From contig JAHCHD010000031.1 of the NCBI GenBank assembly GCA_026129915.1, forward strand, positions 1 through 37,859: a DNA stretch of 37,859 bases, written 5' to 3'. This DNA is from Bryobacterales bacterium. Lineage in GTDB: Bacteria > Acidobacteriota > Terriglobia > Bryobacterales > Bryobacteraceae. The position numbers and the translations under genes are program-made. The notes under the pieces are model-generated. The model saw nothing but the letters and a program-made list of their open reading frames with translations. It was not told the DNA's origin and searched no databases. This document shows positions 33,899 to 37,859 of this stretch, one piece after another (position 1 is the stretch's first letter; each line of letters starts with the position of its first letter).

Positions 33899-34972
33899 CT
33901 ATCCGTGGCGGATCATCAGCACGTCGCCATCCTGGACGATGTACTCCTTGCCCTCGAGCCGCATCAGCGCCGTGCCACGTAATCCACTCCAACCACCGTG
34001 TTCCACCAAATCCTTCCAACTGGCAACCTCGGCGCGGATGAACTTCTTTTCGAGATCGCTGTGGATTTCCCCAGCGGCGTGGACGGCCTTGCAGTTCACT
34101 GGAATGGTCCAGGCACGCACTTCTGGCTCGCCGGCTGTGAGGAACGACATCTTGCCGAGCAGCGTGTAGCTGGCACTCACCATTCGTTCGAGACCGTTCT
34201 CTTTCAACCCATAGCTCTCCATGAATTCGGCGGCTTCCTCCTCGCTCATTTCGGTGAGCTCGGCTTCCACCTTGCCACAAATCGCCGTTACGCCCGCCTG
34301 TTTGCGACCGGTGAGGATCTTGTTGCGGTACTCGGCTTCCAATTCCGCCAGCCTGGGGGCATCTTCCTCGCCGACATTCAGAACGAACAGGATGGGCTTC
34401 TGCGACAAAAACATAAACCCGCGTACTAGTTTTTCTCCCTCGGGATCCACTTCCACTTCGCGGAGCGGCAGGTTATCCTCGAGTGCCGCCTTGAAACTTT
34501 CGAGGACCTCGTATTCTTTGTCGAGCTTCGGATCCTTGATCTTCTTGCGGTCCTTTTCAAGGCGTTCGAGGCGCTTTTCCACCTGCACGAGGTCGCTGAG
34601 GATTAGCTCCGCTTCCACATCCTGCAGGTCTCGCATGGGATCCACACTGCCTTTCTCGTGGGGCACGATATCGCTCTCGAAAACGCGCAATACATGGGCG
34701 AAGGCATCCGCGAAGCGTAGACTTGCAAGGTAGCTGGGTTCGCGCAGGGCCTCCTTGGAGATGGATGGCACGTCCAGAAACTCGATGGTGGCGTGGGTCA
34801 CTTTTTCCGGCTTGAAGACCTCGGCAAGGGCTTCAATGCGCGGGTCCGGCACCCTTGAAACCCCCACGCGCACTTCCATTGCGCCCATCCGGCTGGATTC
34901 ATGGACACCCGTAAGGATGGTGAACAACGAGGTCTTGCCGACCATGGGCAGACCGATGATTGCAGTTTTCAT
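33899..34972 (-). CDS. ychF: YchF/Ola1-like P-loop NTPase with altered G3 motif
   Basis: The 357-residue protein has the size and C-terminus of YchF: VRAWTIPVNCKAVHAAGEIH, KKFIRAEVASW and YIVQDGDVLMIRHG form the TGS-like domain. Walker A is GLPMVGKTS (7-15) instead of the common GLPNVGKST, and the NxxE specificity motif reads NVGE (199-202). The G3 motif, normally DxAG followed by GASxGEGLG, is replaced by DVPSISKEALREPS (67-80). The central coiled coil (VEKRLERLEKDRKKIKD) is present. YchF binds ATP and the ribosome and is tied to stress responses; the changed switch suggests altered hydrolysis or a separate subfamily. GAGAGAT precedes the ATG at 34972. dinB follows after 51 bases. Confidence 0.85.
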   Translation of the reverse strand: MKTAIIGLPMVGKTSLFTILTGVHESSRMGAMEVRVGVSRVPDPRIEALAEVFKPEKVTHATIEFLDVPSISKEALREPSYLASLRFADAFAHVLRVFESDIVPHEKGSVDPMRDLQDVEAELILSDLVQVEKRLERLEKDRKKIKDPKLDKEYEVLESFKAALEDNLPLREVEVDPEGEKLVRGFMFLSQKPILFVLNVGEEDAPRLAELEAEYRNKILTGRKQAGVTAICGKVEAELTEMSEEEAAEFMESYGLKENGLERMVSASYTLLGKMSFLTAGEPEVRAWTIPVNCKAVHAAGEIHSDLEKKFIRAEVASWKDLVEHGGWSGLRGTALMRLEGKEYIVQDGDVLMIRHG

Positions 34973-35174
34973 ATCTCTCTATGAGGGTAGCGCGAAGCGC
35001 CGTGGAATCACACCACAACCGCGCAGGCGCTGGCGGCAACGGCAGGTCGTTCGTCCCTTGCCCAAGTTCCAAGACTAGTACCAGGCGGAGAATCCGAATC
35101 AGTAATGCAGAAGCGTGTTTTGTATTGATTCCGCAGTTATCATAGGGCTGGTTGTGTTTGGAGGAAAGAATCGT

Positions 35175-35384
35175 ATGGTGAAGAATCTCTCAACGGGCCT
35201 ATACGCCCTGCTGCTGATGACTTTTCTGCTTGCGCCGGCCATGTTCGGCCAAGGCACGCCGGGTGACGGCGCGGGAGCGATGGATGGTACCACGCGGACC
35301 ATGCTCTGGATGGTGCCGGTGAGCATTGCCCTGATTTTCCTGATCCGGCGGCGGCGCAGAAAGCGGACGAAGGCAGCGGAATAA
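35175..35384 (+). CDS. Mini membrane protein 1 (signal peptide, TM, arginine tail)
   Basis: I do not recognise a family. The 69-residue product has a signal peptide-like segment (STGLYALLLMTFLLAPAMFGQ, 6-26), a short Gly/Asp/Thr-rich linker (27-42), one membrane helix (MLWMVPVSIALIFLI, about 43-57) and a basic tail RRRRRKRTK. This is the layout of a stand-alone C-terminal sorting tag, or of a bitopic protein with a cytoplasmic basic end. GGAGG lies 10 bases before the ATG. The next gene encodes a protein of the same layout with FGQ at the same residue positions (24-26), so the two are probably diverged duplicates. It is divergent from ychF. Confidence 0.7.
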   Translation: MVKNLSTGLYALLLMTFLLAPAMFGQGTPGDGAGAMDGTTRTMLWMVPVSIALIFLIRRRRRKRTKAAE

Positions 35385-35528
35385 CAAGAAGCGAGAGCAC
35401 CCCGGACCAATCAGGGACCCTGCATAGACGGCGATCGTAACCGGATTGTTGGTTGCCGGAGCACGCCTCGATTTCCTGGTTCCCTGAAAACAGGTATGAT
35501 ATTCCTGATTGTCACAGGAGGCCAATTG

Positions 35529-35723
35529 ATGATGAACCGTTTGCTCGCAATGATGCCAACTCTCCTTACGCTGCTACTGCTTGTGGTTCCAGTCGTTTTC
35601 GGCCAGGAAACAGGTTCCGGCGAGGAAAGCAACCAAACCACCCAGTACATCCTGGGCGGCTTGGCCATCGTGATCCTCATCATATACATGCGTCGCCGGA
35701 AGAGCCGCAAGAGCGCCGATTAG
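35529..35723 (+). CDS. Mini membrane protein 2 (signal peptide, TM, arginine tail)
   Basis: The 64-residue product repeats the architecture of the gene 145 bases upstream: a hydrophobic leader (AMMPTLLTLLLLVVPVVFGQ, 7-26), a polar linker (ETGSGEESNQTTQ, 27-39), one membrane helix (ILGGLAIVILIIYM, 41-54) and the basic tail RRRKSRK. The FGQ end of the leader falls at residues 24-26 in both. AGGAGG lies seven bases before the first of two adjacent ATG codons, making the start firm. Little sequence identity is left outside the layout. A terminator-like hairpin lies about 100 bases downstream. Function is unknown; a membrane anchor or an assembly partner for a surface structure is possible. Confidence 0.72.
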   Translation: MMNRLLAMMPTLLTLLLLVVPVVFGQETGSGEESNQTTQYILGGLAIVILIIYMRRRKSRKSAD

Positions 35724-35819
35724 GCTTAGTGGAAATGCGGCCGCCCGTTGCGCGGGCATTGCTCGCGTGAACCGTACCCAGGCAAACAGAGACGACTGCA
35801 TCAGGTGACATGCTAGCGG

Positions 35820-35850
35820 AAGTCCCCGCGTGGGCGGGGGCTTCTGTTTC
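35820..35850 (+). terminator. Terminator-like hairpin after the mini membrane proteins
   Basis: AAGTCCCCGC (35820-35829) pairs with GCGGGGGCTT (35834-35843) with one wobble around GTGG. It is followed by CTGTTTC, a modest U-rich run. Its position fits the end of the mini-protein transcripts. Confidence 0.55.
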
Positions 35851-35984
35851 ATGCGCATTGTCGCGTTTGGCTCGTTCTCCGTCCGGAAGATCCCCCCATC
35901 CAAACAATCTAGAGCAGCCTTAGCAGACTTCCAGCACGCGTGTGCTGTGCGAGTTGGGGTTGCGGGTAACGCTAAGATAGTGCA

Positions 35985-37859
35985 ATGCGATCAAGGTTCC
36001 AGGCACCTGCGTGCCGGCTGCTGGCAATCAGCACACTGCTGTTGGTGTCAGTGGCGGGAGTCGCGCGGGCACAAGAGGCAACGGTAGATTTCGCGCGTGA
36101 TGTGCAGCCTGTGCTGACCGCGAAATGCCTGGCGTGCCATTCCGGCGTTACTGCCCAAGCTGAACTTAAGCTGCACACCCGCGCGGATCTGCTAAAGGGC
36201 GGGCTGAACGGACCGGCCATTGTGGCCGGAGATGGAGCTAACAGCTTGCTGGTTCGAAAGATTGACGGCCAGCAGGGTATGCGCATGCCGCCGGCGGGTC
36301 CTGCGCTATCGCCAGAAACCATCAGCCTGATTCGCGCTTGGATCGATGAAGGCGCCAAGTACGAGGGCGTGCTGGGGACCGTGGACCGCCTGGCTCCAAT
36401 GGCCCCGCGAACACCGGCCTTGCCACCTGGCAACACCGCACATCCCGTTGACCGCTTTGTGGATGCCTATCTGCTGACCAAGGGGATAGCCGCAACTGAA
36501 CCCGTGTCCGATGGGCATTTTGCCCGGCGCGTCTATTTTGACGTCCTAGGAATTCCACCTAACCCGGTGCAACTGCAGGCGTTCACGAAATCCCGCAACC
36601 AGAAGAAGCGGGATGCGCTGGTGGATGCGCTGCTGGCCGACCGCGAGGGCTATGCCGACCACTGGATGAGTTTCTGGAACGACCTGCTGCGTAACGACGA
36701 AGGCGTTATCTACCACGGTGAGCGCAAGTCCATTACGGTGTGGCTGCATGAGGCCCTGGCATCGAACAAGCCCTACGACGCGATGGTGCGCGAGTTGCTT
36801 GATCCTTCGCGCAACAATGCGGCCGCAGGCTACCTGACGGGGGTGACGTGGCGCGGGGTGGTGAGCGCGTCGCAGACGCCGCCGATGCAGGCTTCGCAGA
36901 ATGCCGCCCAGGTGTTTTTGGGAATGAACCTGAAGTGCGCCGCCTGCCACGATAGTTTTGTGAATCGCTGGAAGCTCGCGGATACTTTTGGCCTGGCGGC
37001 CATGTTCGCTGATGAAGAGCTGGAACTGGTGCGCTGCGACGTGAAGACGGGCCGAATGGCCGAGGCGAAGTTTCCCGTGGACGATCTCGGCGTGCAGTTC
37101 GGAAGCAGTTTGGCATCCCGGCGGGGTGCTGCCGCCACATGGTTCACACACCCCAAGAACGGGCGGTTTGCGCGCACCATCGTCAACCGCTACTGGAAAC
37201 TGCTGCTGGGGCGCGGCCTTGTGGAGCCCATCGACGATATGGACGCCGAGGCCTGGAATCAGGACCTGCTCGACTGGCTGGCAAGTGACTTCGCCGACCA
37301 CGGATTTGACCTCCAGCGTTTGCTGCGCACTATCCTCACATCGAGGGCCTATCAGATGCGCGCGGTGGGGGATGTGGCCGCGGACGAAGCCTACGTCTTT
37401 CGCGGACCCCAGCTTCGACGGCTGAGCGCCGAGCAGTTTCAGGACACCATTTCGGCGGTGAGCGGCGACTGGAGGGTGAACCAACCCAGGGCGGATGTCT
37501 ACGCCCGATACACCCGTGAATGGCGGCTGAAGAGTGACCCGCTCAGCCGCGCCCTGGGACGGCCCATCCGCGACCAGGTTTACACAGAGCGCGGCCCGGA
37601 AGCGTCTACATTGCAGGCGCTGGAACTTACCAACGGTCCGCTGCTAGCCAAGCGATTGCAGAACGCGGCACGTGCTCTGTTGGGGCAGCGGAAGCCATCC
37701 CCTGCCAACCGCTTTGACAGCCGCATGATGCGCGGGGGCGCGGCGAATATCGACATTGAGATTGCCGGAGCGAGTGAGTTGTGGTTACTGGTGCAGGACG
37801 TGGATTCCTACGATCCTGACCGCGTGGCGACTGGCTGGGCGAATGCGCATGTGGTGGTG
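35985..37859 (+). CDS. PSCyt1/DUF1549/DUF1553-type cytochrome protein, 3' end beyond window
   Basis: The open frame runs 625 codons to the window edge without a stop, so the gene is partial. A signal peptide (LLAISTLLLVSVAGVARAQ, to about 30) is followed by a planctomycete-type cytochrome c domain with a CLACH haem site (48-52). A DUF1549 region (about 150-350) starts near VDRFVDAYLLTKGIA and contains a second CxxCH, CAACH (318-322). A DUF1553 region begins near WFTHPKNGRFARTIVNRYW and includes FRGPQLRRLSAEQFQDTI. The last residues (IEIAGASELWLLVQDVDSYD) look like the start of an NPCBM-like domain. Such proteins are exported and often paired with a DUF1501 gene; their function is not settled. 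The ATG at 35985 has a weak ribosome site (AAGATAG). Confidence 0.88.
   Translation, partial: MRSRFQAPACRLLAISTLLLVSVAGVARAQEATVDFARDVQPVLTAKCLACHSGVTAQAELKLHTRADLLKGGLNGPAIVAGDGANSLLVRKIDGQQGMRMPPAGPALSPETISLIRAWIDEGAKYEGVLGTVDRLAPMAPRTPALPPGNTAHPVDRFVDAYLLTKGIAATEPVSDGHFARRVYFDVLGIPPNPVQLQAFTKSRNQKKRDALVDALLADREGYADHWMSFWNDLLRNDEGVIYHGERKSITVWLHEALASNKPYDAMVRELLDPSRNNAAAGYLTGVTWRGVVSASQTPPMQASQNAAQVFLGMNLKCAACHDSFVNRWKLADTFGLAAMFADEELELVRCDVKTGRMAEAKFPVDDLGVQFGSSLASRRGAAATWFTHPKNGRFARTIVNRYWKLLLGRGLVEPIDDMDAEAWNQDLLDWLASDFADHGFDLQRLLRTILTSRAYQMRAVGDVAADEAYVFRGPQLRRLSAEQFQDTISAVSGDWRVNQPRADVYARYTREWRLKSDPLSRALGRPIRDQVYTERGPEASTLQALELTNGPLLAKRLQNAARALLGQRKPSPANRFDSRMMRGGAANIDIEIAGASELWLLVQDVDSYDPDRVATGWANAHVVV

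Noticed and set aside
35101..35150. TTGATT and TATCAT as promoter of mini-protein 1
   Set aside because: The two boxes are only seven bases apart, far below the spacing needed.

Overview
The window looks like chromosomal DNA from a high-GC, didermic (Gram-negative-type) soil bacterium, most likely an acidobacterium of the Bryobacterales/Solibacter kind. The basis is indirect: a BamA-Skp pair proves an outer membrane, and the mix of a VWFA-related secreted protein, a secreted Gfo/Idh/MocA-type protein, a DUF1549/DUF1553-type cytochrome protein and several large secreted orphans is typical of that group. I see no insertion sequence, phage gene, CRISPR array, tRNA or rRNA, so this reads as ordinary chromosomal backbone plus lineage-specific genes.

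Region by region. At 1-3.8 kb (minus strand) lie a secreted apiosidase-like glycoside hydrolase, an ArsR-type repressor just upstream of it, and a secreted oxidoreductase-like protein with a clear terminator. At 4-9.3 kb (plus) are a 1124-residue secreted orphan, a VWFA-related protein and a cysteine-rich protein. At 9.3-14.2 kb (minus) an argS-trkA-trkH cluster joins arginyl-tRNA synthetase to a Trk potassium uptake system. A small secreted protein with a readable promoter follows (14.4 kb), then a minus-strand FkbM methyltransferase and a large hybrid sensor kinase (15-19 kb). A plus-strand CocE/NonD hydrolase lies at 19.1-21.1 kb.

At 21.1-25 kb (minus) four tightly coupled genes form a glycosylation operon: two family 2 glycosyltransferases, a DUF2304 membrane protein and a TMTC-like polytopic membrane protein with TPRs. 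Plus-strand genes then run from a MetE-like core methyltransferase to a COG0523 (CobW/YciC-like) GTPase with a Fur/Zur-family regulator; a consensus-like promoter covered by a Zur-box-like inverted repeat precedes this pair. bamA-skp and a Nudix hydrolase follow. The Nudix gene converges on minus-strand dinB, which follows a ychF-like gene with an altered G3 motif. The window closes with two tandem mini membrane proteins of the same design and a PSCyt1/DUF1549-type protein that runs off the right edge.

The best candidates for something new are the paired mini-proteins (35.2-35.7 kb), the sensor kinase pseudo-receiver with Glu at the phosphoacceptor position, the putative zinc-responsive cobW-fur operon, the glycosylation operon, the YchF variant, and the 1124-residue orphan.
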